From positions 1 to 64,000 of the forward strand of contig CAJQUW010004775.1 in assembly GCA_907163375.1 (NCBI GenBank): a stretch of 64,000 bases of DNA, in the 5' to 3' direction. The translations under genes and the position numbers were made by a program. The notes beneath the pieces are model-generated. The model saw only the letters and a list, made by a program, of their open reading frames with translations, had not been told where the DNA came from and did no database searches. Of this stretch, positions 1 through 11,275 are shown one piece after another. The DNA is from Prostheceraeus crozeri (taxonomy: Eukaryota; Platyhelminthes; Polycladida; Euryleptidae). Position 1 is the first letter of the stretch; each line of letters starts with the position of its first letter.

Positions 1-195
1 TCATTTTCATTATTATTCTTATTAAATCTATTAATCTTATTAATCTTCTATTAATCTTATTGATCATATTATTAGAAACAAAAAATAAACTTAAATAAAC
101 ATTTTATTTTTATTTTTTGTTTCTAAAAACACTAATTCAATAATGGATGATTTATTACTTTAAAATGAATAAATCTTTAAATAAAAAAAAAACTA
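1..195. other. AT-rich stretch without a recognisable gene
   Basis: More than 80% A+T with repeated TTAATCTTATT-like words at the very start. I see no coding signal. It has the same composition as the ATPase fossil that follows and may belong to the same insertion. Confidence 0.5.
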
Positions 196-994
196 AATTT
201 AATCATCATCCAAAATTTATCTAATAAAGTTTTAGCAGTTATTTGCGGAAGATCAGATGTTGAAAGAACATATCTATTATTTAAAATTTTAACGACTCCA
301 AAATTTTTAGATTAAACAATCTATAATTTATAACAACAACAGCAGAACAACCCGTCTATCAATATTTTAAAATATGGAATTGAAATAATCTTACAAAAAC
401 AGCAATTGCTTCCTATACGAATAATACGAAAAATCTAAAATGAAGAAGAAATAAATTTGTGGTGTGAAGAAGCATGCAAAAAATAAACAATTAGTTGAAT
501 CCAATAAAAATAAGCATATAAAAATACAATTAAATAGATGATAGTGGTAATATGCAAGATCCTAGTAAACTAGATAAAACAATGAAACATTGTGAATTTT
601 TGATGATTGTGTTAATGATAGAAATCAGTCAGTTCAGAGAAATTATTTCACAAGAGGTAGACATAATAACTGTAGTGTATTTTATTTAACACAAAGTATG
701 TATTCATTAGACGGAAGTGTTATTAGAAAGAATGCAAATATATTTATACTAATTGAAATAAATGCAAGAAACTTAAGTGATTTGTTAAGAGATTTATGTA
801 TAAGAGATAAAGATGAATTTAAACAATCGTGTAATAATGCTTGGTCAAAAGATTATGGCTTCATTACAATTAATATTGATATAAAAATTCATGAACAGAG
901 TTATCGAACAATTGTTTACCGACTAAAAAAACTATACAAATATAATGTTATAATATTTTATTTTTATTATCAGCTTAATTTGTCTATTTTTTAA
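196..994 (+). mobile_element. Fossil of an A32-like packaging ATPase (Polinton or large-DNA-virus type)
   Basis: The + strand carries pieces that resemble the FtsK/HerA-fold genome-packaging ATPases of Polintons and nucleocytoplasmic large DNA viruses. A P-loop-like stretch lies around 215-300. A segment around 600-700 includes YFTRGRHNN and the downstream LTQSM, the signature region that follows Walker B in this family. The C-terminal part runs to 994. The composition is much more AT-rich than the rest of the window, which suggests a separate origin. The copy is partial, with no capsid, polymerase or terminal repeats seen beside it, and it is broken in a few places, so I treat it as a fossil. 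The family call rests on motif recognition; whether it came from a Polinton, an adintovirus-like element or another virus is open. Confidence 0.55.
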
Positions 995-1894
995 AATATA
1001 ATAATTTGAATTTGTGGTACCATTGAATACAGCAAAAACATTTACGAACAAAGTATTTCTTATTGCTTTGTGTTTGATGACATCTTTATCGTTTTAAATG
1101 TTTTCACGTTTAAATTTTCACATTTAAAATTTCTTCGTATTAATTTTGTTTAATAAATTTTGTCTAATAAAGTATTTTAGCTCTCTAAAAAAATTTTATC
1201 ATTATCTTCATTAAAAAATTTTATCATCAATAAAAGTTTTAACCATGCACTAGAAATTTTACCAACCTTTTTATTTTTTAATCATTAACTTTTTCTGTCA
1301 TGTGATTGAAAATGATAATTGATTTACTTTCATAAGCTATTTTGATCAAATTTTTCAATCTCAACAAACGTAAAAAACATTATCATCACAAACTCTTTGA
1401 AAGTAGCTAGTGTAGTTTATCATAGACTTCATTAATAAGTAAATCGCTTAGTTTTTTAATGATTTTCGTTTCATATTTATAAAGATTTTTCTAACATGTA
1501 GCAAGTGTGAAGTTGCAAAAACACCCTACCTGTTAAAAAGCTGTAGCACTACTGGAATTTACTAAACATCCTGAAGATGATAACAATTTGTTAAAGTACC
1601 TAACTTATTGTTAATAAATATGCCAATTCCTTGTGTTACATCTTAACTTAACTCCATCTCTTTCATAATTTATTATAATGTTTTCTAATCTAAGTAATAA
1701 TTGTATTCCTAATCTTCATATAACTAACTCTATCTTTGTGTTTTGCAATACCATTCATAAGATAATGAAGGATATATTCTTGCGGTTTCATTCCATTTTC
1801 TGAAGTTCCTTCCACTTTTTGTTTCTTCCATTTTTAAAGAAATATTTTTAACAAGCGAAGCCCAGAAGACGATCTCAGATGTCCGTCACAATCA
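995..1894. other. AT-rich intergenic DNA
   Basis: Long A/T runs and short imperfect repeats around AAATTTTATCAT (1,190-1,225). No reading frame, RNA gene or element end that I can support. Confidence 0.5.
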
Positions 1895-1969
1895 CATGAT
1901 ATATTTAAAAACCATGAAAAAATGGGATAAAATTCATAAATTTGAAATTCTTAAACTTTATGATTTATC

Positions 1970-2383
1970 GGTGTCCGGGTTTTTCGGTGTCCTGGAACGG
2001 TCATGATTTTCAAGGTAATAATTGTAATTCACAAAATTGAGATCTTAATACTTTTCTGATTTAGGTGACCTAAACGGTCATGATTATTTGAGGGTGAAAA
2101 TTGTAATTCTCAAATTAGAGATTTTGAAAAATTTGAAAATTTGGGTAACTTTAAAAACGACATAAATTCATGAATTTAGACCCTATTTCGGGTTTTTAAG
2201 ACCTAAATTCATGAATTTATGTCGTTTTTAAAAGTACCATTTTTGAAAAAATGGTACTTTTTGAATGAACCAAATTCATGAATTTAGGTCTTAAAAACCT
2301 GAAAAAAGGGTCTAAATTTATGAATTTATGTCGTTTTTAAAGATACTAATTTTTTTGATTTTATGGTGTCCTGGAACGGTCTT
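1970..2383. repeat. Repeat with recurring GGTGTCCTGGAACGGTC units and a nested palindrome
   Basis: The word GGTGTCCTGGAACGGTC occurs at about 1,989 and 2,366, with a variant (GTGACCTAAACGGTC) at about 2,066. The first two are each followed or preceded by similar AT-rich sequence (ATTGTAATTC.CAAA), so the stretch is built from diverged direct copies. Between 2,140 and 2,345 lies a nested palindrome, described separately. This is most likely a decayed non-autonomous DNA element; I cannot assign its family. Confidence 0.5.
2140..2345. repeat. Nested inverted repeats (cruciform-capable)
   Basis: AATTCATGAATTT or a close variant occurs four times (about 2,165, 2,206, 2,272, 2,314) in arms that read ACGACATAAATTCATGAATT and its reverse complement. 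At the centre, 2,231-2,260 is a perfect hairpin with 14-bp arms (AAAGTACCATTTTT) and a 2-nt loop. The outer arms can pair across this central hairpin in two alternative ways. Confidence 0.8.
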
Positions 2384-3176
<793 letters not shown>

Positions 3177-3199
3177 ATCGATAACTATTAGAATTGTTT

Positions 3200-3917
3200 T
3201 AGTTCATGAATTGAGCCAGATGAGCTACTTCCACTGAATTTAAATTTATCAAGGCAATCGAAGAAAAACCAGTACTTGTACTTCATACTGTACGAACTCT
3301 TGATACAAAGAAAAAAGTCATTTGTCCGCCAACTCCGCTTTCTTGAGTGACGTTCGTAGATCCTTGATGCTTCCTCACTAGCTGCTTCTCAAAAACCCCT
3401 TTCTTCTAATGTGCGTAGACATTCTTCCTTGTGAAGGTCAGATACTTGAAGGAGATATCTCGGTTCATGTCACATGATTTTTTCTTTAGGCTGGACAAGT
3501 CTTGCCATGTCAGCTCCTTTTTGTGAGGCAGTTTTCCTTTTCAGAGCCTTCTTCGACTCAGTCCACGATGGTGTTTGATCTTGACGGACTTTGATGATGG
3601 TCTTGATGGTGTTTTCTATAAATTGTGGAGTCACACTGTACGAGAAGCAAGTATGTAGGAACATCATTGCACGGGAGATCCGTGCTTGCTTCAGCAACAG
3701 AATTATCAATTTCCTACCATTTGCATGTGCTGGTATATTCAGTATTACGGATTTCAAATACTGTTAGAATTGTCGGTACTGGAGGTCAGTCATGATAAAA
3801 ATAGGAAAAACAGGTTCTGTCCCAAGTTTTCGACGTTTTCTCGTTGTAAAAGACAATTCACCCGACGCGTTTCGTCCATACACAGACAATCTTCTCGTCT
3901 AAGAATGTTCTTCAGAG
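3200..3917 (-). mobile_element. Penelope-like retroelement fragment, minus orientation
   Basis: Read on the minus strand, 3,917 to 3,780 holds a hammerhead-like terminal motif followed by a non-coding stretch (AAAACGTCGAAAA...GAACCTGTTTTT) that reappears on the + strand at 4,485-4,560. Downstream of it (3,757 to 3,470) is a coding fragment containing LLKQARISRAMMFLHTCF, which resembles the region ahead of the reverse transcriptase core in Penelope-like elements (arginine/alanine-rich helix, then FLhxC). The coding assignment is an inference from motif shape. The copy is partial and decayed, and meets an opposite-facing fragment at about 3,920. Confidence 0.5.
3860..3917 (-). ncRNA. Hammerhead-ribozyme-like motif, Penelope-type end
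   Basis: On the minus strand CTGAAGAAC...GGACGAAACGCG gives the CUGANGA and GAAA core boxes separated by a pairable stem. Penelope-like elements are known to carry such motifs in their terminal repeats. No cleavage is shown here. Confidence 0.4.
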
Positions 3918-3929
3918 TATTCATGACAC

Positions 3930-4570
3930 GTTCAACTGAATAGATGATGATATTCTATTTACTTTAGAAGTTTCAGAAACTGATTGTCTCGATTTCCTGG
4001 AAATAAGCATCGCAGTAAAGGGGAAATTAAAGTATAGTTGGCATAGCAATTAAGCCATGCCATTCCGGAATAAGTTTATGCAAAAATATCTAGCTGCCGA
4101 ATTACGCAAAAAATAATTTTACAAAAATAGTTTCCGATGGGTCAGTTTCGATGCTCTAACCCCCGGAAAACCGATATGTATCGTAAAAATACAATAAGAA
4201 ATCAAATATTGAAGATAATAATGTAATTTGGACACTTGATTTTGTTGTCGATGTTCTTTTGAGAAAAATCTAAAGAAAATAGACTTCAAAAATTTGACTT
4301 CAAAATTATTGATCAACAACTAACAACGATTACTGCTAGGGTGGCTGATTCTTGCTACATTGCGACGAACATGCCAGAGATAAACATGTCATGAGATAAC
4401 CAGATGAGCTGCTTTCACTGACTGATGTCTGTATATAGACAGAACACGTCGTGTGAGTCGCATATTCGTACTTTTGCTACCATAAAACGTCGAAAAATGG
4501 GCAGAGAACCTGTTTTTTTCTATTTTCATCATAACTGACCTTCAGTACCGATAGCTCTATCAAAATATAA
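3930..4570 (+). mobile_element. Penelope-like retroelement fragments, plus orientation
   Basis: At 3,945-4,050 the + strand encodes a segment with DCLDFLEISIAVKGKLKYSW, the pattern found near the C-terminal end of Penelope-like reverse transcriptases (FLDxxI, then a short loop and aromatic strand). At 4,330-4,395 a second piece (ARVADSCYIATNMP) matches the end of the GIY-YIG domain of the fragment at 16.1-16.2 kb. From 4,419 to 4,560 a terminal-repeat-like stretch follows, the inverse of the one at 3,780-3,917. The copy is incomplete and decayed. Confidence 0.5.
4419..4455 (+). ncRNA. Hammerhead-like motif (degenerate)
   Basis: GACTGATGTCTGTATATAGA followed by CAGAACACGTC: a CUGAUG box and a stem with paired TCTGT/ACAGA. 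The second core box reads GAAC instead of GAAA, so it is probably inactive. Confidence 0.3.
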
Positions 4571-4678
4571 AGATGTGTCATTTCTAAGGTCTTCTATCAC
4601 AGTTGGACTTACCTTTGTATGTGTAGCAATCTTCAACAATGCAGGTTATTTGCTAGTTAACTTTTGGGGTCCACAACC

Positions 4679-4688
4679 TTCATCCAGC
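4679..4688 (+). repeat. Target-site duplication, left (10 bp)
   Basis: TTCATCCAGC directly before the foldback element; the identical 10 bp follow its right end at 9,310-9,319. Confidence 0.85.
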
Positions 4689-7180
4689 ACGTGTGTGAAG
4701 TTAGCGGAACCATTTTTTATTATAGCTTAATTCTATTCGAAACAGCTGCTAGTTTGTCAATTTCAGTCTCCTGATTACGAATCTGAGCTCAGATTTCACA
4801 AATTCACGGTCGCTTTTGAGAAATTCAAGTTTAAAGATAAAAGTGGTCCCGCTGTGAAGTTAGCGGAACCATCCAGCAGAACCAATTGCTGAGTCTCGCT
4901 GATTGACGCAGTAAATCAATTTCTTTTGGTCACTACCCGATCAATTTTGTTGTGCTGATCACGAATATGTGCCTCATCTTTCAAAACAGTGCAGATTTCA
5001 CCCGGAAATCTGAATTTCACTTTTTCTGCAAGCTGAATTGTGAAGTTAGCGGAACCATTTTTTTCAATACAAAGAATTTCTCAGCGAAATCCATCCCCTC
5101 CTACTAATTTGAAGCTCCTAATCACAAATCTGTAATCAGATTTGCAAAACTCGCCCGCATTGCAAAGATATTCCTCTATCTGGGTCCGCTGTGAAGTGCC
5201 CCCGGAACACACTACTACTGGCATGAAAATTTCAAATTCTAATTTTTTGGCACAGAATCAACTGCAATAGACATACCAAGAGAATGGAATTGCTTCATAC
5301 TTGATCACGGTTTGCCGTCCGATTTCACGGGAGAATAAGTAAACTTGCCGAGAAAAAATGGATTTTAACGGTTTATTCATGGACTTTTCTGCAAGCTGAT
5401 TGTGAAGTTTAGCGGAACCATTTTATTCAATACCAAAGAATTTCTCAGCGAAATCATCCTCTCCCTACTAATTTTGAAGCTCCTAATCACAAATCTGTAA
5501 ATCAGATTTGGCAAAAACTCGCCCGCAATTGGCAAAGATATTCCTCTAATCTGGGTCCCGCTGTGAAGTGCCCGGAACCACCTACCTGGCATTAAAATTT
5601 CAAATTCTAATTTTTGCACAGAATCACAGCAATAGACATACCACGAGAATGGAATTTGCTTCACTGATCACGGTTTGCCGTACCGGATTTCAACGGAGAA
5701 TAAGTACTAATGCCGAGAAAAAATGGATTTTACAGTTTTCAAAGGATTTCATCGGAATCCTCAGAAAAAATCCAACCCTCTCCTATCTCCAGATCAGCCG
5801 AACCATCATTTATTAACAGCACAATTCTATTGCACCATCACAATGTGTAATTACCTCTTGTGCGCTTTCCTTCTCGGTACAATGCTGTTTGTTCCTGCCT
5901 TCTGAAGTCATTAGATGTTTGGAAGAAGACTGCTAATTTTCTCCAATGTTTGTATGTTTGTAATTACGAGGTTAGTTAAAGAAAAACATTCATGTTGTTC
6001 CACTAAAAAGGGATTCAGAATCGCTTCAATTGTTGAACAGATTTGCAATTGCTTTGTAGCCTATTGTGCATATTAAATCAATTTCGTATCAAAAAACATA
6101 AAGTCTTAGAGTAGGATAACATTTTTCGGTTCCATGCTGTCAAATCTCTGCAGCGGATTGGTAATTCATTAGTTGCACATAATATCCTGAGTTGATAAAA
6201 AGGATAAGAAACAATGCTAATAAGTGCGATTTCTTGGCATAATGAAAAAATCACATTGGTGTGAAGTTGGCGCAAACACCACTCAGTCGCAACGAGCCTT
6301 TTGTTTTTACTGTGGCCACTCCCAAAAATCACATAAACCACACAAATTGGCGATGGTCGCTGATTATGTGCCACTACCTCGGTTTCATCGAAATTTTACA
6401 GCCTCCATTGTGGCCAGAAAACCGCCAATTCAAATTTCAAATTGGTTTGCGCTGTGAAGTTGGGCGCAACCAATTTTTCTTGAACCTTTCATAAATTTAA
6501 GCGCATCAAGCAACAAAACATCATAACAAACGATGGAAATATCCATTCCTAATTATGTGCCACGCCACGCAAAAAATGTACTAAAGAATAATCGATCTTC
6601 ATGTAAAAACTCAAGTATTCAAAAATTATTATTTCACCGAAGTGTGAAGTTGGCGCATACCAAATTTGAAATCAAAATTACTCAGCACACAGGCAGTTAT
6701 GCTTCACATAAATAGTACCCAGCGGATGTGGCCAGGTCAACATTCATCAGAATCAATCAAACAAAAGCATATCCTTTGGCTTTCATTTTTCAACCCGCTC
6801 TAAAAAGGAAAACATTAAACATCAAATCACATGACAAAGCCCCTTATAATAAAATATTGCACAAACCCGCGACAACCATTTTTTCATTTCGAGTGTGCCC
6901 ACTCCCTGAAATGCATGTTTTCTAGTACAATTTGGGGTCGCCTGATTATTGCCAACGGCATCAGTTTTTATTAACTAAATTCGTTCAGGCCTCCTTCACT
7001 CGGAAAACTCAATTCAAAGTTTAAACAACACATCCACACAATCAAGTTCCGAGCGCAACCACTTTTCAAGTTGAAATTAACTCTGCTAAAAACGCCGTTT
7101 CACATACAAATAAATAGCACCATCGGGTGTGCCAGGGTTCAATATTCATCAGAATCCCGACCAAACACTCCGTACCCTAT
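4689..7180 (+). repeat. Left arm of the foldback element
   Basis: Inverted copy of 7,305-9,309. Motif copies (TGTGAAGTT.GCG.AACC or variants) lie at about 4,695, 4,853, 5,039, 5,400, 6,259, 6,454 and 6,641. Longer than the right arm, largely because of the tandem copy at 5,388-5,740. Short open frames in it are not convincing genes. Confidence 0.85.
5030..5740 (+). repeat. About 355-bp tandem duplication inside the left arm
   Basis: 5,030-5,385 and 5,388-5,740 are direct copies that start CTTTTTCTGCAAGCTGA and end GAGAAAAAATGGATTTTA. The first is nearly identical to the matching part of the right arm (8,630-8,960). The second differs mainly by one-base insertions and deletions, many in homopolymers. 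Confidence 0.8.
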
Positions 7181-7304
7181 TCACTTGCTAAATCAGAAAA
7201 TTATCATCCTTACAAAAACATATGATTTTCCTGCCAAGTATAGGAGCTAGACATGATCGAGGCTGAAGCTCAGATCAATTCGAGTCAGCGCAACCATTTT
7301 TCAT

Positions 7305-9309
7305 TTTCGAGTGTTTGGTCGATTCTGGATGAATATTGACCTAGCGCGACCCGATGGTGCTATTTATTTGATGTGAAACGGCGTTTTAGCAGAGTAATTT
7401 TCAACTTGAAAAGTGGTTGCGCTGGAATTATTGTGTAATGTAGCTGAACTTTGAATTGAGTTTTCCCTGAGTGAAGGGAGGGCCCGAATATAGTAAAACT
7501 GATGCGTGGCACATAATCAGTCGACCCCAAATTGTAAAAGAAACATGCATTTCAGGAGTGGCACACTCGAAATGAAAAATGGTTGCGCGGGTTGTGCAAT
7601 ATATTATTATAAGCTTGTCATGTGATTTGATGTTATAATGTTTTCTTTTAGAGCGGGTGAAAGACTGCTTTTGTTTGATGGCATTTGATTCTGATGAATG
7701 TTGACCTGGCACATCCGCTGGTACTATTTATGTGAAGCATAACTGCCTGTGTGCTGAGTAATTTTTGATTTCAAATTTGGTTGCGCCAACTTCACACTTT
7801 CGGTGAAATAAAATTTTGAAACTTGATTTTTTACATGAAGATCGATTATTTTTAGTAATTTTTTGCGTGGCACATAATTAGGCATGGATATTTCATCGTT
7901 TGTTATGAGTTATTTGTTGCTTGATGCGCTAAATTTATGAAAGTCAGATAAAAATTTGTTGCGCCAACTTCACAGCGCAACCAATTTGAAATTTGAATTG
8001 CGTTTTCTGGCCAAAGGAGGCTGAATTTCGTGAAACGAGCAGTGGCACATAATCAGCGACCTCGAATTGTGTGGATTATGTGATTTTTGGGAGTGGCACA
8101 CTATAAAAACAAAAATGGTTGCGCTGAAACTGTGTTTGCGCCCAACTTCACACACGTGATTTTTTCATTATGCAAGAATCGCACTTATTAGCAAGTTTCT
8201 TATCTTTTATCACCTCAGAATATTATGCAACTAATGAATTACCAATCCGCTGCAGAGATTTGACAGCATGGAACCGAAAAATGTTATCCTACTAAGACTT
8301 TATGTTTTTTGATACGAAATGAATTAATATGCACAATAGCTACAAAGCATTGCAATCTTTCAACAATGAAGCGATTCTGAATCCTTTTTAGGACAACATG
8401 AAAGTTTTTCTTTAACTAACCTCGTAATTACAAACAACAAACATGGAGAAATTAGCGTCTTCTTCAAACATCTAATGACTTCAGATGCACAACAGCATGT
8501 ACCGAGAAGGAAAGCGCACAAGAGGTAATTACACATTGTGATGGTGCAATAGAATTGTGCTGTAATAAATGATGGTTCGGCTGATCTGGAGAGGGTTGGA
8601 TTTTTTCTGAGATTCCGATGAAATCCTTGAAAACTGTAAAATCCATTTTTCTCGGCAAGTACTTATTCTCCCGTGAAATCGGACGGCAAACCGTGATCTG
8701 TGAAGCAATCCCATTCTCTTGGTATGTCTATTGCAGTGATTCTGTGCAAAAATTAGAATTTGAAATTTTAATGCCAGTAGGTGGTTCCGGCACTTCACAG
8801 CGGACCCAGATAGAGGAATATCTTTGCAATGCGGGCGAGTTTTGCAAATCTGATTACAGATTTGTGATTAGGAGCTTCAAATTAGTAGGAGGGGATGGAT
8901 TTCGCTGAGAAATTCTTTGTATTGAAAAATGGTTCCGCTAACTTCACAATCAGCTTGCAGAAAAAGTGAAATTCAGATTTCCGGGTGAAATCTGCACTGT
9001 TTTGAAAGATGAGGCACATATTCGTGATCAGCACAACAAAATTGATCGGGTAGTGACTAAAAGAAATTGATTTACTGCGTCAATCAGCGAGACTCAGCAA
9101 TTGGTTCTGCTGGATGGTTCCGCTAACTTCACAGCGGGACCACTTTTATCTTTAAACTTGAATTTCTCAAAAGCGACCGTGAATTTGTGAAATCTGAGCT
9201 CAGATTCGTAATCAGGAGACTGAAATTGACAAACTAGCAGCTGTTTCGAATAGAATTAAGCTATAATAAAAAATGGTTCCGCTGAGTGGTTCCGCTAACT
9301 TCACACACG
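7305..9309 (-). repeat. Right arm of the foldback element
   Basis: Reverse-complement of the left arm. Motif copies on the minus strand lie at about 7,790, 7,967, 8,145, 8,795, 8,940, 9,125 and 9,295. The 7,181-7,304 spacer has no partner and forms the loop. Confidence 0.85.
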
Positions 9310-9319
9310 TTCATCCAGC
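9310..9319 (+). repeat. Target-site duplication, right (10 bp)
   Basis: TTCATCCAGC, identical to 4,679-4,688. Confidence 0.85.
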
Positions 9320-10615
9320 TGACTTTTGTGAAGAATTGCTGTTCACAAAGCCATGTCATGACTTTTAAGTTTCTTGCATAGCGGGTTTGTTTGTTTACAT
9401 GGAATATACGCGAGTAACGTGCATTTCGTTTCTAGTAATGAATGCTGATTGCTGTTTAGTAGTTGTTAGCAAATTTCTAGTTTAGAGTTCTCAGATGAAC
9501 CTACGGTAGAGTATCTGATTTGATTTGCTTATTTTGTACTCTGATATTTTCCTATAATAGGAAATGAATATGCATACAAGTAGAGTAAAATTGTCCACAA
9601 AGTCCTAACTGTCCTTAAAAAGTCCTAAAACCCAAAAGACCGGTCTAAAGTCCTAAAAGTCTTCAAGAACTTGAGATCTTATAATTGCGTTTCGCAATAT
9701 TTAAAATCAGGAAACTTCAAAGTGCTCTAATTTTTCGTCAAAAAATTAAGCATGACATTTCAAGTCGATTCAAAGAAGTGTTTCTCGCTTTAAAGTTTCT
9801 CGCACTTTCCTAGATTTACACACACAATTACATGCTGCATAGCAAGGTTGTGTAAATTATTGAAATTAATTCGTTGCGTTATGATAACTTGTCTAACTTG
9901 GGTCCAGGCCTTCCAGCATTTACTTGGGTGTTGTTGATGCAGATTTCCTAATTGTTCTTCATCTTTTCAACCTAGCTTTTCAATTTATTATAAAATTATT
10001 AATGTGCTGATTATTTCTTTTTATTTATTATTGATATATTATATATTACAATTATTAAAGTATAAACAGAGTGGGAAATCGAGCTAGACTGTCCAGGTCT
10101 GCATTTTCTGTCAACTGTCTGTCCTCGCTCTGTCCCCATTGTGACTCCGATCAGGAATCTCAGTTATTAGTAATCGCATTTTTCGACAGAATAATATTCA
10201 GAAAATTTGAGAAACGGTATTTATTTTAATTTCGTGAGTAGTAGTAAGTGAAGACATGGTCCATTTGCTTATAGTGACAGATTTTCAATGATTCTTACAG
10301 GTGAAGTTACAAAGTGCATTGTTGTGCAATAATGATCGGTATAAGTCATTTTCAGTTTAAAACTTGCTAAATGAGTCAGTTCCAGATAATGAATTAATCA
10401 CGATTGAATTCCAAGTTATTTAGTTGAAGCGTGCTTCTGTGCGTTTTTGTTTTCACTCGTTCGCTTCTTGCAATAATACATTCGTCTATGCTAAATGATA
10501 TCAAAAATTAAATTGTACTTTTTGAAATGGTGTAGTTACTTCTAAAATTACTTGTAAATTACTTACTAAATATTTATGTCTGCACGATGGAGGTATAGGT
10601 TCTTCCAGAGAGCAG
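9320..10615. other. AT-rich DNA without a gene
   Basis: Contains a small cluster of the word AAGTCCT (9,600-9,655: GTCCTAACTGTCC, AAAGTCCTAAAA, AAAGTCCTAAAAGTC) of the kind also seen at 62,070-62,120, probably the decayed end of a DNA element. No coding or RNA-gene signal. Confidence 0.5.
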
Positions 10616-10616
10616 A

Positions 10617-10720
10617 AGTTCCCAATCTGTGGTACGCGTACCACTAGTGATCCGTGAAGGAATCGGTACGCGAGTACCTGAAGTAGGCTGTATGTATCAC
10701 ATGATGATTATTTGATCTAT
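10617..10720 (+). mobile_element. hAT-type terminal fragment
   Basis: Starts CAGAAGTTCCCAATCTGTGG and continues with GGTACGCGTACCACTAGTG, a form typical of hAT ends (CAGNGGTTCCCAA followed by a palindromic CGCG-containing hairpin). No matching right end or 8-bp duplication was found, so only one end is supported. The open frame at 10,723-10,905 downstream is not recognisable. Confidence 0.5.
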
Positions 10721-11275
10721 TTATGTCACAGATCAAATCTACTAGGAAAAGTGTTGGTCAGCTTAATAAATTAGATCGACGACAAAATTCATTGCAATTT
10801 ATCACTTTTCATAGTTTCAAAAGGCGAAGATTTGTCTTTGTGCATAGATTTTATCGTGTCACATCAAACTTTGCATTAGATTGCTTTGATATCAATGCTG
10901 AATGACATCTATTGAGCGACCGACAGGTCGAAATCAACAAAGCAAAGCCATGCATTTGAGATCATGCTTGATGCTCAGCAAGCATAGAAATTTACATTAA
11001 ACTTTGGCAGGCCAAAAGTATTGACAAATAATGTAGGCTATATATTGTGAATTAGCTGTATATTGAACTAGACTAAGTTACCGGTATGAAATTTATTATT
11101 ATCATTTGTTCGGAAGGAGCATCCGCTCAACTTATTGAATGACTGCTCTTTCTTCGGTTTGTTTTGTTCGCAAACATAATTTCTTTGAAGTATAAAGGAA
11201 TTATACCTTTTATAACATAAAAAGAATTTCTTTGAGATTAAGTGGCACGCGGCGAACGTGGGAGATCTCAAGTGG

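Larger units (their letters stand above)
4689..9309. mobile_element. Foldback DNA element, about 4.6 kb, with 10-bp target duplication
   Basis: The two ends are inverted copies (CGTGTGTGAAGTTAGCGGAA at 4,690 and its reverse complement ending at 9,309) flanked by a perfect 10-bp direct repeat. The left arm (to about 7,180) and right arm (from about 7,305) are inverted copies along nearly their whole length, leaving a roughly 125-bp centre. A short motif, TGTGAAGTTRGCGSAACC, recurs about every 150-200 bp in each arm. The outer kilobase uses the version GTTAGCGGAACC, the inner part GTTGGCGCAACC. No transposase is visible, so it would need one in trans. A 9-11 bp duplication and very long inverted arms are seen in Mutator-like and Foldback elements; the superfamily is inferred from that alone. 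A second, smaller relative lies at 17,079-19,630. Confidence 0.8.
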
